This document shows, in pieces, positions 13,350 through 25,799 of a stretch of 64,000 nucleotides of DNA. Numbering within the stretch: position 1 is the first letter of the stretch; each line of letters opens with the position of its first letter. This DNA is from Paramacrobiotus metropolitanus. Lineage: Eukaryota; Tardigrada; Eutardigrada; Parachela; Macrobiotidae. The translations under genes and the position numbers were made by a program. The stretch lies in assembly GCF_019649055.1 (NCBI RefSeq), contig NW_026570300.1, forward strand, positions 124,001-188,000, given 5' to 3'. Under the pieces are notes generated by a model. That model worked only from the letters and a program-made list of their open reading frames with translations. It made no database searches and was not told the origin of the DNA.

Positions 13350-14388
13350 GATAACGGTACAAAAAGGAAAAAATATGCGATAACCAGGGAAGAGCAAGAC
13401 GAACCCGTCAGTGAACCAAAAAACCTGAAGAAACAGTCAGAAAATCCCGACTCGGAATAATCAAAATTCACTGATGTCGTGCCAAGATTGTGGCGCGGTG
13501 GTTGCTGGGCGTCGATCTCGTGCAGCTGTGGACGGTTGATGTACTCGTACGAGTCGTATCTGTGCTTGCTGTACGAGCGCGGATTTAAAAATTAATAGCT
13601 GATAACTTTACACCGAAGATCGTACACGTGTGTCTGCCGACTGCAGAATTCTGTTTTTAGGAAATCTGAATTAGTTATCCCAATAAGGCGATGTGAATAA
13701 ATTCCGAAAAAATTATTCTGGGGTTTGTTGCGCCTAACTGTGTGTGGTCTGGTTCACAACACAAAGTTGAATGAGGAAGTGCTACCAATCAGTACCGGAC
13801 TGATAAAACGCGATAAGATTCGGTTTGTTTGTATTGGTGGCGAACTACTATTGCATAATTTGTAATTCAATAATATTGATAAGGCCTCCGTACCTACGTA
13901 TATAACGCATTGCAAATCTTGCCGCTGTACAAATCATGAAACTGGGCGGTACTGCCCGTACATACCAATTTTACAATCATTCAACGGCAATTATTCCGTT
14001 TAATTTTGTCACGTTTTCGTTAAATCAATCTGGATGTGAAAATTGTGAGTAATAAGCATTATCTTTTTCAAAACCGATCGTAAAACACTGTCGCTATAAA
14101 AACGGCGGTTTCAATTCTTCGCAGACTGCAGCACCACTTTATTTCAGTTACTTAATTAATTCCGAAAACAACCAACGTTGAACGTACTCAAAAGACATCT
14201 GGAGCAAAAATCAGAAATTACAATTGCAGTAAAGTTTCGATAAATCAAGTAATTCCAGTCTCCAAGGTTAACCGGGCTCCTCTTGATTAACAAAAAACCC
14301 ACCCAAAGTGACATGGGATGATCACAATAATATCCATCTTCGTCTGCATCGATGTGCGAGAGTTATGTTTTCTGATTTCCTCCAAATT
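13350..14388. other. intergenic, promoter side of RRM gene
   Basis: About 1 kb between the RRM gene start and the last PARL exon. No coding frame recognised. It should contain the RRM gene's promoter and 5' UTR and the PARL 3' UTR. Confidence 0.4.
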
Positions 14389-16376
14389 TTATCCACGAAC
14401 ACGATGCCACAACTGCAGCACGCCTTCCCGTTTGGCCCAGGTGATTTTATGGCCGTACTTCACATACCATCTGCAACATTACTACACGCTTAAATTTAAT
14501 TACGATATTATGCAAACATAAATGCATACGTCCGTTGTACGAGTAAAATTTAACAAATACACTTCAAAAATAAAATAGTTTACATCATAAACACCAACAA
14601 AAATTGTTATATCCTTGTGTGTGTGATAATTGTGCATCATTTTGTATCGGTTAACTTGTAAGCTGTAAGTATCATTCATTAACGAATTAAAACGTGCACC
14701 GAAAAAAGGTACTCGAACACCTGAAGAATCCAATCAACCGCTCCCAACTTTTCAGTTAAATATCAAAATCAGTACGAGTATTAATTTCAACAGAATAAGT
14801 ACGGTTAAATGCTCAACATCATACACCAGAACACTCACATTCCGAAAAGAATGCCAGCCAGATGAGCAGCGTGATCGAAGAATCTCCACTTTAACAGGAC
14901 ACCCAGTGTTTCAAAAAGAAGGAGGGCCTTCACGGCACTGTCCGCGCTGAAGGTATACATGGGCAGGAATATTATCGACAGTCTGGAGTCGGGAAAGGCG
15001 GTGCACACGGCTGCCAGCGCGGCAATAATGGCGCCGGATGCGCCCAACGAGGGCTGCGGTATGCCGCGGAACATCTTGTTTGTTAGGCTAAAGAGACCGC
15101 TAAACAAACCTGTAAAGCATGAAAATTAACACAGATATAAAACTCTTTTAATAAAATTAAAAATTCAAAAGAAAAAAAAACATTATCAAAACAACCTGAA
15201 TACATCATTCAAAAGAAGCGCCACACTATCCAAAATAGTAATAAGCATGTGAATTTGCAATTCAAGAGGTCCCGTAAACGGATAAAATGTCAGATAACAT
15301 CTAAAAATTTATCATTTACCAAGTTTCGGTATGTAGAGTAACAAAATACGCATTAGAGAAGTTAGATAAATACACAGTCAAATTAAACAAGAGAAATACT
15401 ATGAAGTGGGAACAGGTACATACTATTCGGCATACGTATTTTACCTGCAGAGATGTAGAAGAAAAGGAACTGCTCCTGTCCGAACATGTGCATAACCGCG
15501 TCGGAGAAGCTCCAGAGTACATACATATTGCACAGCAGATGAAACGGCGCAATCTGGCTGAACATGGACAAAAACATGGGCACTCCTAATTGTCGGGCTT
15601 TAGGATCGGACAGGAAATATTTAGTCATGAACGGCTGCAGACTCCGCACTTGCCACATCATAAACACGATGCAGTTTAATGTTATTATCGTTAAAATCAG
15701 CTTTTTCCCATGGTTCTGTTCTCTCCAGAATGATTTTATCTGCAAACGCCAACTGTTTACCGACATACCAAAAATACGTACATCCATACAAAAACAAACA
15801 CTATAACGAAATAGAAAAATATTATCAAACATAATTAATAAACAAATTAGTTTTAAAACTCTTTCCTACCTTTTCTGTAATACTTTCGTTGTTTTTGGAT
15901 GATAAAGAGGGAAGCAATCCCGCAATCTTCTCCTTTAAACTCTTTCGCACTTTTTCATAATTCCAAATAACACAACCTACAAATGTGGCGCCACTAACCT
16001 AAGGAATTGTTCAGAAACCGTGAGAATTCGAAGAAATTGGCGAGAATAAGAGACAAGTACCGCAATGCAGAATCCCGTGGTCCCCAAGAGTCTTCCCGGA
16101 TTCCCTTGGAATTCCGGACCCGGAGTGACCACCTGCTTGACGCTGGTGATGCGGGGAGGCTTAGATAATGTCCGCGCGGTCCTGTATCAAATGAAGTCCA
16201 TTAGTATAAAAAACATTTCCGTTCAGAAAGCAGCAGTGACTTAACAGAATCATCAAACACACTGCATAGTGTATGCAGTATAGTGAGTATACTGAAATTT
16301 TGAAAACAGCGCACCTTCGAGCTATCGAAACGATTCCATTCTCGGCATACAGCAGCCTTCGACACAACGGATGCAT
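14389..16376 (-). CDS. PARL: presenilin-associated rhomboid-like protease, mitochondrial
   Basis: Six exons on the minus strand: 16376-16315, 16181-16061, 15998-15870, 15739-15445, 15109-14839 and 14470-14389. All phases agree and give 319 residues. PARL is an inner-membrane intramembrane serine protease that cleaves PINK1, PGAM5 and Smac among others. Residues 1 to about 30 are Arg-rich with few acids, like a matrix-targeting presequence. The conserved NMYVLWSFSD and GQEQF blocks are present. The catalytic serine is S227 in GASGA and the catalytic histidine is H285 in DHAAHLAG. The C-terminal IWYVKYGH and WHRVRG blocks align with the human tail. At 319 residues it is about 60 shorter than human PARL, mostly at the N-terminus. 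HLAG replaces the usual HLGG. It is transcribed divergently from DLAT. The family assignment is firm; exon ends were placed by eye. Confidence 0.93.
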
Positions 16377-17505
16377 GGTAAGGATTAAGGATGCTCCACT
16401 TTCAAAGAGTCCAGAAAACGGTTAAAGAGATTTCAAAAAATAACCAACAATCGAATCGCACGTTTGAGAAACTGCAGTGTGTGGTGCGGCTCTCTGTCTC
16501 TGCAGTCTATAAGCTAAGCTATGACAGGCGATCGAATGAATCCACGGAACTCGTTCGGTCCCCGCTGTTATTTGTACCGTTTGATATCCTGGACAAAAAC
16601 TGATAAAATTAATAGCAAGCAAATTAAAAATCAACCTTCATTATCAATTCCACATAAACGATCAAAAAATATTATGATAACATCATAATCATAACATCAT
16701 AACACTTTCGCAATTTTGCTTCCTGCTTCCGTTCATCATTTGCTCGGTTCCAACTTCCAACATTTACAAACACCACCTTCAAAAGTCTCACATGCCATTT
16801 CCACTGTAAATGGAATGCATCGATCGGGAGGGATACTCGTATAATCGTATTGTAACGTTTTGCGCTTCCTTAGTTGAGTTAATGTTTGAGAATTGAGATG
16901 TTTCCCGACATTTTTTGTTTCAAGAACAACAAAGGGCTAGAAACGAAAATAATCGCAAATTTAAATAGTATTCATGGAAGTAAAATCAAGGACTTTATGG
17001 AAAAACTAAATAACAAAATTAATGGCACAACTACAAGTACAGGACGCAGTACGTACTTGCGACTGCGAGTCTGCGAGTCTGCGACTTGCGTCTTTGGCCT
17101 TTGCGTGTCTGTAAAATCGGACCCCATTACGCTGCCGAATGGAATTGGGGGTCGGCTCACACCACTGTCTTGTTTCGGGTGTTTCCAAATTTTCTCCAGT
17201 TAAAATTGGGAAATTTATAAATTGGAAATTAGTGCAAATTTTGTTAACTTCTGCTCGTTTTGTTCCCATTTGATCTCGAATCCAATATTTTATCTTGATC
17301 CTGTTTTGTTATCGGCGGAAAAAGTGGGCTTCACCATCCCTTATCTTCTGCAGCTGCAGGGCCGACAGCGCTAAACGGCTGATGACAAACTGAGAGAAGA
17401 TAACAGATAAAGCGCCGTTCGCCTTTTTCTCAGCTGGCCGTCTGCTTATCCTGGCGGAAACTTCTCTTTTTAAGCGATCTGCATCCTTGACGGACTGGAA
17501 GCACC
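16377..17505. promoter_or_regulatory. divergent promoter region between PARL and DLAT
   Basis: These 1.1 kb separate the ATGs of two divergently transcribed mitochondrial genes, so both promoters must lie here. I see no TATA box at a convincing position. Short frames inside look like chance. A small tandem of tgcgagtc-type words occurs near 17055-17090. Confidence 0.5.
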
Positions 17506-20500
17506 ATGTATAAAATCACCAGAAATGCGCGTATGCTGTGTCGGAAGCTGCCGCGATCGGATATCCAGAAGTCAGTGGAGCGACACGCCAGATGGCTCTC
17601 CACAAACTCAGCTCTTCCCTTTTCCCGACGGGCAACGTAAGGGTGCTTGCAGAGCACAATTTTTCCCTGAATTTTACATGTTTTGTAAAATATTTGCAGT
17701 GTCTTGTCGCTGAAAAACGGCCAGGCGGAGGATGTGTGGTATACCAGTGGTTATTCGAAGGGTCCCCGCCTTTTTCGCTCCTTTGCTTCCGGAGGAGGTA
17801 TGCAATCGTGTTTATTTAGCGTCAGCATAAAATATTTAGTTTATGTGCAGCTTATTTTAATGATTTTTACTATATATAGTGTTGTCATGCGTGTTAATTT
17901 GAAAGCTGTGGTTATTTTCGAGTATTTATAATTTCTTACAAAAATTTATATTTGTTTTGTTTTATTGATGTTGCTGAGAAATGCCGATAACTCTGTAATA
18001 ACGCCGAATAATTTGAATAGAATGCGAAAAATTAATGCGAAAAATACTGAATAATAAATTATTTTGATTCTGCAGTCTTTTAATTCACTTTTTAATTGTG
18101 GTAATTACTTCTGCCTTTTTTGCTAATTTTACTTAAAATGTTGGTACTGCAGTGTACCCTAGAACCGGACTTTTTCTAGTTGTAAGTAATGCGTTTTATT
18201 ATGTTTGTATGTATAACGAAATGTATAAAATGTTTCAGGTTTACCACAGCATACAAAAGTTCCGCTGCCGGCATTATCTCCCACAATGGAGCGGGGAAGT
18301 ATTAAGAGCTGGGAGAAGAAAGAGGGCGATAAGTTGAGCGAAGGGGATTTGTTGGCGCTGATAGAGACCGATAAGGCCACCATGGACTTTGAGACGCCGG
18401 AAGAGGGCTATTTGGCCAAGATTCTCGTGGCTGGAGGGACCAAGGATATTCCCCTCGGCCAGGTAAACCTGTGAAAGTAGTCAGCTTCTGCTCGTGGATG
18501 GTGCAGGTTGCCGTCGAGAAATGTTGAATAAGGGCTTGCTACCGCGACCTGTCGAAGTCTTTGAAATCAAATCAACGCTAAAGCGAATTAATCTTGAAGA
18601 TTTGTTTTTTTGTTACTTGTTTTTTTTTATTATGATGCGCTGGTCTGCTTTTCATAAACAAAAATATTCAATGACAGGCTGTCATAATCTGTAATAGTTA
18701 ATATTGTTCTCTCTATACGCCTCAGTTTATTTGGGCAACAAATTAATGATATCCATAAACACGCACTTCTTTTGCTTGAATTCTGCTCACCAGATTTTTT
18801 ATTGCTAGATTATTCGATTTTCAATTTTTTTCTGATGCTAATTAATCACAACGACGCAGTACTACTACAGTACTGCGTTTTCCGGAAAATTATTTTCTAA
18901 TCTTTTTGAACGCTGTAGTAATTTATTTATTTAACGCTGTCATAAGTTTATCTGTTTTCCTCTCTTACTTGACATTTTGATGAATGATATGAATCTTTTG
19001 AGCCATGATTTGATGTAATTATTAGATTATTTTTGAGTTATGTGTGTCGTTTGACATTCTTCCGTAATAACTTTCTTCGGTTATTTCAGATTGTCTGTGT
19101 AATCGTCCCAAACAAAGACGATATAGCTGCGTTTAAGGACTTCACTCCCGAGCAAGCCAAAAGCAGCAGTGACAAGTCAGCCGAGAAATCTCAATCCAAA
19201 CAGTCCTCGGAAGAGCGGGAAGATCGGAAGATTACCGACTCGCGGGAGTCCACCAAGAAATCGGAGAGTTCCGCATCGGCTGACCAGGGCAACTACCCCC
19301 GCATCAGAAGGTCAACCTTCCGGCGCTCTCACCCACCGTCGAGAAGTCCACTATTAAATCGTGGGGCAAGAAAGAAGGGGATGTGATCAAGGAGGGCGAT
19401 ATGATTGCCCAGGTGGAAACGGATAAGGCGACCATCGACTGGAACTGGGAGAATCCCGAGGAGGTCTACGTGGCCAAGCTCTTCGTCCCCGATGGGACGC
19501 CGGATGTGCCCGTTGGTCAGGTAATGCACCGAGGAGAGCATTTGCATTGCGCTCTCTTTTATGTTTTACATTACTTGACGTTTGGTTTAGTTCCTGAGCA
19601 CTTTTTCGTCTATTTAACGATACATTTCGTAAGTAATTGATTTTGTTTTTACTTGCATTTTGGAAACGGTAGATGCCTGTTGCGAATGCTCGTTCGAAAA
19701 ATTGTTCGTTTCGGTTAGTTGCAGTACTTGCACTCATCCGTCTAAATTAGCGGTGCGATGTAGAGTATAGGCTTTGGTCTCGCTGTTACATCTGCTTCAC
19801 ATGTGCAAATACTAAATGCAAATTATTTGGGGTTTATATTTTTCAATATTTTCGACATAAAACGAAAAAATCTTCTGCTCACCTGTAAATAAGTATTGTT
19901 AAATGGTTATTTTTGGTAAATCATCGAATGTGGAAACCTTGGTTGGCTGTTCGGCATTATCTTGTTTTCTACGCTCTATTTTTTTTCTCCACGAAGCCTT
20001 ATAATTATAATACTTGAAGTATCAACTTTTTTATTGTAGATGGTCGCGATATTTGTGTCGGACAAGAAAGACATTGCCGCCTTCAAGGACATGAAGCCCG
20101 ATGCGGCCGGTGCGTCGTCGAAGAAGAAACCCGCCAAACAGGACGACGAGCAGAAAGAGCAGCGTGAGGAGCGCAAGGAGCCGCGCGAAGAGCGCCGGGA
20201 AGAGGCCGATGAGCGGCGATCTACCGAGGCGCCCAAGAGGAAGGAAGGGGACCGCGTCTTTGCTAGTCCGCTGGCGAGATCCTTGGCGCACCAGAAAGGC
20301 TTGGATCTGTCGGTAAGTAATAGCGAAATTAAAGATATTTGGTGGCTTAAGCATTTTCGTTGATGGGAAATAATCGGGTGTAGGAAATTCGGGGTAGCGG
20401 TCCGGATGGCCGAATTGTCGCCGAGGATGTGGAAAAGCATCAGCCGGGCGCGAAAGCGGCCCGCGCCGAGGATGCTCCGAAGAAGGCGACGACCAAGAAG

Positions 20501-22081
20501 GGGGCTGCGGTCGAAGAGGGAACATACCAAGACATACCCATGACCAATATTCGGCAGGTATGATTAAAAAAGCGCTATTAAAAAGCGCTATTTAAGAGTA
20601 TTTTGATTTGGCATACATACAGCCATGCACAGCATTATAAATCAAATAACTCTGGTGCACAGGCAGTTTTTCTCTATGTTTAATTTCATTTGTTGATGTC
20701 CTTCCAAAGACACTACAAAATATGATGTGGCGAGGACTAGTTTTGAATACGAACTGTTGTAGTAAAGTGGCTGAGTTATCCGGTATGGGGATGTTCAAGA
20801 CAGTGTAAAAGTCAGTGCGCGAGGATTAGTTGTGTTAGTATGTTATAGCTTAATTTCAACCATTTTTTGCAGGTCATTGCCAAACGTTTACTACAATCCA
20901 AGCAGACTATACCGCATTATTACTTATCCGTTGATATCATTTTGGATGAAATTATGGAGTAAGTCGTTAACGGCTGACAATTTTTGGAAAAAATTGTTTT
21001 CACACCTCTTGGTTTGCTAGATTAAGGCAGGAACTGAACACCATGTTGGAGAAGGAGAAAGTGAAATTATCCGTTAACGATTTCATCATCAAAGCGTCGG
21101 CGTTGGCCTGCAAGAAGGTCCCGCAAGCTAACTCGTCATGGATGGACACTTTCATACGGCAGTACGTATTAGACTGAGAAATGTGACGATCTGAAATCTA
21201 AAACACACATTTAGCTGAATTTTTGTAAGTTCTTTCAACGACAAGAAATCGGGCGAGCTTAACTGTAATGATTAATTATTGATTATTGACAGTCGTTTTA
21301 ATCAGTTAAATTTGTTGTCGTTTTATTATTCAGATTTGTTTGTTTTTACGTTAGACCTATTTCAACAGACTGATTTTCGCATTGATTCGCAGATATAACA
21401 TGGTGGATGTCAGTGTGGCTGTCAGCACCGATGCCGGTCTGATAACTCCCATCGTTACCAACGCAGACACGAAGGTATGTAACGCAGAATATAAAATTTC
21501 CACAGAATTTTTTGATATTTTTTAAAATAATTCGAGATTTTTCGCAGGGTTTGGTGGAAATCAACGCCGATGTCGTGCGGTTGGCGGATGCAGCCCGCAA
21601 AGGCAAACTGAAACCCCATGAATTCCAGGGCGGCACCTTCACCGTGTCCAATTTGGGCATGTTCGGCATTAAGAATTTCTCCGCTGTCATAAATCCACCC
21701 CAGGTATGCTATGCCCAACCAAGAATAATCCTGGAAAGCGTTGCTAACTTATTTTCTTGAACAGTTTAATTTGCTGAAATGTACGGATACGATTTTGTTG
21801 ACATGTTTTTGTTTTAATTTTAGAGCTGCATTCTGGCTGTTGGTGGTGCACAGAAACAGTTAGTCGCCGATGAACGGAGTAAAGAAGGGTGAGATAATTT
21901 TTTTTCAAATAATTTCTGATTTTATAACATTGTTCCTGTTGATTTATTTAGGCATCGCATTGCGACGGTCATGAGCGTGACGCTGAGCTGTGACCATCGG
22001 GTGGTGGATGGCGCGGTCGGCGCACAATGGCTGCAGCATTTTAAGAAGTTTTTAGAACAACCGGAGAGTATGCTTTTATGA
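17506..22081 (+). CDS. DLAT: pyruvate dehydrogenase E2, dihydrolipoyl acetyltransferase
   Basis: Twelve exons: 17506-17636, 17700-17797, 18239-18462, 19090-19520, 20040-20312, 20384-20557, 20873-20958, 21021-21161, 21393-21474, 21548-21703, 21824-21888 and 21952-22081. The product is the E2 core of the mitochondrial pyruvate dehydrogenase complex, which passes acetyl groups to CoA. Order: an Arg-rich presequence (about 1-45), lipoyl domain 1 with ETDKA (lysine 122), a charged linker, lipoyl domain 2 with ETDKA (lysine 264), a second linker rich in Glu/Lys/Arg, the E1/E3-binding domain (RVFASPLAR), then the acetyltransferase with catalytic H636 in DHRVVDG. Exon 4 is one base short: the frame shifts at the C5 run 19296-19300, just where lipoyl domain 2 begins. 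Six Cs would restore YPPHQKV and make the exon a multiple of three. This is probably a consensus error. With it corrected the protein is 663 residues, close to human DLAT. Lipoyl domain 2 has an unusual two-residue insertion (DWNWENPEE) after its lysine. Confidence 0.95.
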
Positions 22082-22332
22082 GGGAGATAACTCGGGGAGG
22101 CGGTGTGTAGTGGGGCGTAGATAGATTCAATTAGTGGAGTAAAACAATTCTGTGTTCTTATCTGTGGTTTTGAGTTTTCTTGTGAGTGCTTGCTTGGAAA
22201 AAGGATTATAATGGCTGAAGAAGTGTTGTAATTTATTTAACAATTACAGAATGTGGTTTGTGTCGCAGCGTAATTATGCGTTTAGGTGGCAGCGGCCAGT
22301 GGACAAGTAATTAAGTGCTATAATGCCAAATC

Positions 22333-22338
22333 AATAAA
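22333..22338 (+). other. polyadenylation signal of DLAT
   Basis: AATAAA about 250 bases after the DLAT stop codon, the first canonical signal downstream. Confidence 0.6.
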
Positions 22339-23874
22339 AACACTGTTGAATTACTATTACGCATTTTCCGGTACACCCTCAGCGTATATTTCCAACGTTC
22401 GTACCTCGCGTTCTAGCAAACAACTTCCGCATGACGGTAGATAAGCTTTTAAGAACTGCTTAGTTTATTAACTTTAGTAAAACTTGCAGCGTGTATCTGT
22501 GCTGTTATTCAAACTTCTTAACGACAGAGAAACGCCGGCAGCGCTGTTGGGGCAACTGACCAGCCTCAGCCCGGCAGCGGAGTCTCGTGCAAACGTCAGA
22601 ACATGCACGGCCACCGGAAGGAGCGTGTTTGCGAGCGACTGCGCGATGCTAACGCCTGATTCGTGGTCGGGGAGTTGAATCCGGATTCGGGGCCAAATGA
22701 TGCGTATGCGGCTACTTCCGGTGCGGTTCTGTGCGTACCATTATGCGAAAGAGTTGCACGGGTGAGGACTGACCTTTAATAAACTTCTTCAGAAAAAGAA
22801 CGTGGTTCAAGTCCGCAACACTAGCAGTAGAAACATTTAAACACTAGCAGTAGAAAAGGCCGGATGGGAAGGCTGGTGATCTTAAATAATACCTGATTTG
22901 CGATAAGCCGCCGATCAAGAGAGCAGGCGCACAAGCCGGGCGCAGGGGCCATAAAAAGTAATTAAAAAGTAATTAAGACGCTGCTCTCTACGACATGGCC
23001 TGCTCCCACAGGCACGGGCCCGACTCACAAAAGTGACTATGCGGAGTCCGGTAGTGGTCATGCGCATACACGATGTAAAACAATGGAGGAGACACAGGAG
23101 GAGGGAGAAATTGGTCTGCCCTGTGTCTGCCCGTGGTCGGTCCATTGCGCGTGCAGTTTTTCGCAAGGCGAAAGGGGCAAGCATCCCTTTCAGACGCAGG
23201 ACGCGGTGCCTCCAAGTCATGCTATCTATAGCATGGGTACTGGCCACTTGCTTATCGCAAATTCCGAAATAATAAAAGGTCACATCGCAATACAATTTCC
23301 ACTTACACAATTCAGTGCGCATCACGAAATTACTACAACGGCATGTTAACACCATGTAATCCAATGCGAGCTGAGAATTAGGCCATCTATTGCCGGATGC
23401 GTGAGTGGAGAGGTTGGTGGTACGAGATAGGAACAGGCCGGCAATACGCTGGCGAACATAATGAATTCGGCGAAGTTGGATGAAGATGTGATTGTCCAGC
23501 AGGTGAAGTTCAAGAATGATGATCTCCACTATTCATCGCTGCCCTAAATAAATGAGAAATCATGTCTGGCCGGTGTTTCTCTCACCGCGTTAAACCAAGT
23601 TAGCGTAACATCGTTAAACCGCGCTTTAGCAACAGTTGCTCGGACAACAAAATAACATGCCTCTCAGACATCGGCAAAATCTCTTCGTAAAATGCTCCGG
23701 GCCCTTTTTTGTCGGCAATCAGAGCTGTTCCGGAGACAGAAATAAGGAGTCCAGCAAGATCAGACCACAGGTTTACAGCCGCTGACCCGACAAAAACCTT
23801 TGTACCTTTATTAAAAAACCGCCATAAGTGTGCAGTAAGTTTTTGTATTAACTCAGTTTATACTCATTTATTGT
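22339..23874. other. intergenic, no confident gene
   Basis: A 204-codon open frame runs on the minus strand at 23529-22915. It has no recognisable domain, an uneven composition and no convincing splice sites, so I treat it as unproven. The rest shows nothing. Confidence 0.4.
23589..23613 (+). repeat. 25 bp direct repeat, copy 1
   Basis: This 25-mer (starting gttaaaccaagttag) recurs exactly at 25382-25406, with the THAP ORF and the small inverted-repeat element lying between the two copies. Confidence 0.7.
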
Positions 23875-24087
23875 ACTTCGCTGTTTTTCATATTCCGGTC
23901 ACTTTGAGTGAATGGTTTCATATTCCGGTCACCGGTTACTGGTACGATCGCACATACCGGTATTTCGCACTGCAGGAATATTAAACTGTATAGTTGATGT
24001 GACCGGAATACGAGAAAAAGCGAATTAAGTACTGTATCTGTAGTAAATTAAAATTTTACAGTGACCGGAATACGAGAAAAGCGAAGT
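23875..24087. mobile_element. small inverted-repeat element, MITE-like
   Basis: About 213 bp bounded by inverted repeats of 27-28 bp: left 23875-23902 and right 24061-24087, both ending in the shared core ATTCCGGTCAC/GTGACCGGAAT. Two further internal copies of the core lie at about 23918-23932 and 23999-24024, one on each side, so the element looks nested. No coding capacity. No clear target-site duplication was found. Confidence 0.55.
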
Positions 24088-24117
24088 AGTAAATTAAAAT
24101 TTTATCGAAGTGTTATT

Positions 24118-24816
24118 TTATATCTGAATTTTACAATGATTGCAGTTAACTATAGTACCTATGCATGTAGTTGGGAACAGTGATCCAGAAAAAATAATGC
24201 TCCGCGGTATCACCGGTGGAAGGCATTCAAGGCAGCTTGTGTCAAACTGATAGATTATAGTTTTCCCAGGAGACACATTCACATGCCAGGTTGATAGTGT
24301 TTCATGTTGATTTGTGTATTCCAGTTCCGCTGTAATTTTGATGAGCATATTCTGCACTTCCGCCGCGAGCTGCGAATAATCACTGATGCTAGTTTCCGCA
24401 GTTTTTTGCTGACACTGATGGACACCATTAAGAAGCGCTTTGTTTTTTCTTTTTTGGATCTTCAGTGCCGGCCCTTCACGTAAGGCGATATCCACTCTCG
24501 ATAAATATGCCGGATGTGTTGGCCGAACAGATGGTACAGCGCCGGGTTGTAGTGCAGGTTTGATCGGCATATCTTCAAATGTGCCGGCTACTTGCACACG
24601 CCGCGAGCGGACAATAAGGGAAGATACAAAGCGATCGCGATCTTCGCATACCATTAGACGGAGTGGCCGTGGTAGCTTCTCCCAGTCCCGCGGTATCGCT
24701 TGAATCCAACGCTCACGCATACCTGCCGGTTGCTTTGGGCATTCAAACAAATGTTTATGCGGGCCTTTATAAGAGCTGTTCGCCACACCGCATCCGGGGA
24801 CGGCACATGATGGCAT
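24118..24816 (-). CDS. THAP-domain protein, possibly degenerate or transposon-derived
   Basis: Single open frame of 232 residues; the ATG at 24816 is chosen because MPSCAVPGC is the natural THAP start (an upstream in-frame ATG at 24834 exists). THAP domains are C2CH zinc fingers that bind DNA and are related to the P-element transposase DNA-binding domain. Seen here: the first Cys pair (C4, C9), the invariant Trp (RERWIQ), the late Cys in VCED, and an AVPS box matching AVPTIF. The expected C-x2-H is C-x2-R, so the fourth zinc ligand seems missing or displaced, and a short insertion precedes the following Phe. The C-terminal 130 residues are not recognised. The stop codon lies 31 bases from a MITE-like inverted-repeat element, so a transposon origin is possible. 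It could also be the first exon of a longer gene. Confidence 0.55.
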   Translation of the reverse strand: MPSCAVPGCGVANSSYKGPHKHLFECPKQPAGMRERWIQAIPRDWEKLPRPLRLMVCEDRDRFVSSLIVRSRRVQVAGTFEDMPIKPALQPGAVPSVRPTHPAYLSRVDIALREGPALKIQKRKNKALLNGVHQCQQKTAETSISDYSQLAAEVQNMLIKITAELEYTNQHETLSTWHVNVSPGKTIIYQFDTSCLECLPPVIPRSIIFSGSLFPTTCIGTIVNCNHCKIQI

Positions 24817-25747
24817 TTTAAAAGTACTGTGCAAGACTCTTTGCGGCCTGTGCTGTGATGTTTGATCGCGATTAAGTCAAAAATATAAGTTATCCTTCCA
24901 GTTATCGCGAAAATTAATTATTTTATATTCTTGTAAACTGCTTAACTTCCGATGCCCTTGTGACATGTGTTCATTCTTTAATTTGCGATGCGATCCATCA
25001 CTGCACAAGTCTGCTTGGCGTATTATTTGGTCATGACATAGATAGGCAATGCTAATTTGTACTAGAAACAAGGCAAACAGACAATGCCAGTAGTAGTGAA
25101 TAGACCGTTTTCGGAAACATCCTGTATTACTTTCCAGTTTTTAATTGTGATTTTTATTTAATGTTGCATCCGTTTCGCCACATCGTTTTGTGCAGGTCGT
25201 ACAGCAAGCTCGTCTGCATATTTCGCACGACGAATTATTACTTATGGAATAAATTCCAAGAACTACGTATCAAAGACGTCTGGTCTGAAGTCTTTTATGA
25301 TCAGCGGCGTGGCTACGTGACCGTGTTATATATATATTATGCCTGCTTCTTGGCTTGTATTACAGTAGTCTACTGGCTTTGGTTAAACCAAGTTAGCGTA
25401 ACATCGGTAACTTCATTAATGACAACTGCGTCCGTTATCGTAGAGTAGTGTGACAAGTTAATGGAATGAGTTGTGGAAGTGAAAGTATTGGTTTGGACAA
25501 TACTTACTGCACGGTAACAAGAAAGTGCTCAAAATCTCGTCGAAACTTTTAGCTTTTGTTCTTCCTAGTTCTGGCTGGTTGCAACTTGCAAGCGCCTGCG
25601 AAGATGCATGTCATTAACCCAGTGTCAGGAGACAAAATCATTCAGATTCCAGATATGAAGCGGTGATAAGAACAGTGAAACCGCTGACAAGCTGGCATGT
25701 TACCGGTAAACTTGTCAATCTTGGCAAGTATATCCAGTTAGTAAACC
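24817..25747. other. intergenic upstream of serpin cluster
   Basis: A 95-codon plus-strand frame at 25161-25448 has a hydrophobic stretch but no recognised family. Otherwise nothing is seen except the 25 bp repeat at 25382-25406. Confidence 0.4.
25382..25406 (+). repeat. 25 bp direct repeat, copy 2
   Basis: Exact second copy of the 25-mer at 23589-23613, same orientation, 1.8 kb away. Confidence 0.7.
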
Positions 25748-25751
25748 AGTA

Positions 25752-25799
25752 CACGCGAAGGTGGGCCCTGAGAAAACATCTTTAAAAGCTACTTATAAA
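25752..25799 (+). promoter_or_regulatory. serpin 1 core promoter
   Basis: The box ACACGCGAAGGTGGG is followed about 27 bases later by a TATAAAT motif (about 25794-25800), roughly 130 bases before the ATG. The same box and TATA at near-identical spacing precede serpin 2, so they are conserved across the duplication. Confidence 0.5.

Noticed and set aside
22741-22815. Possible tRNA from a GGTTCAAGTCC box
   Set aside because: No A box or cloverleaf stems could be drawn around it.
22915-23529. 204-codon minus-strand open frame
   Set aside because: No domain, no paralog, mixed composition and overlapping open frames on the other strand; left unannotated as a gene.
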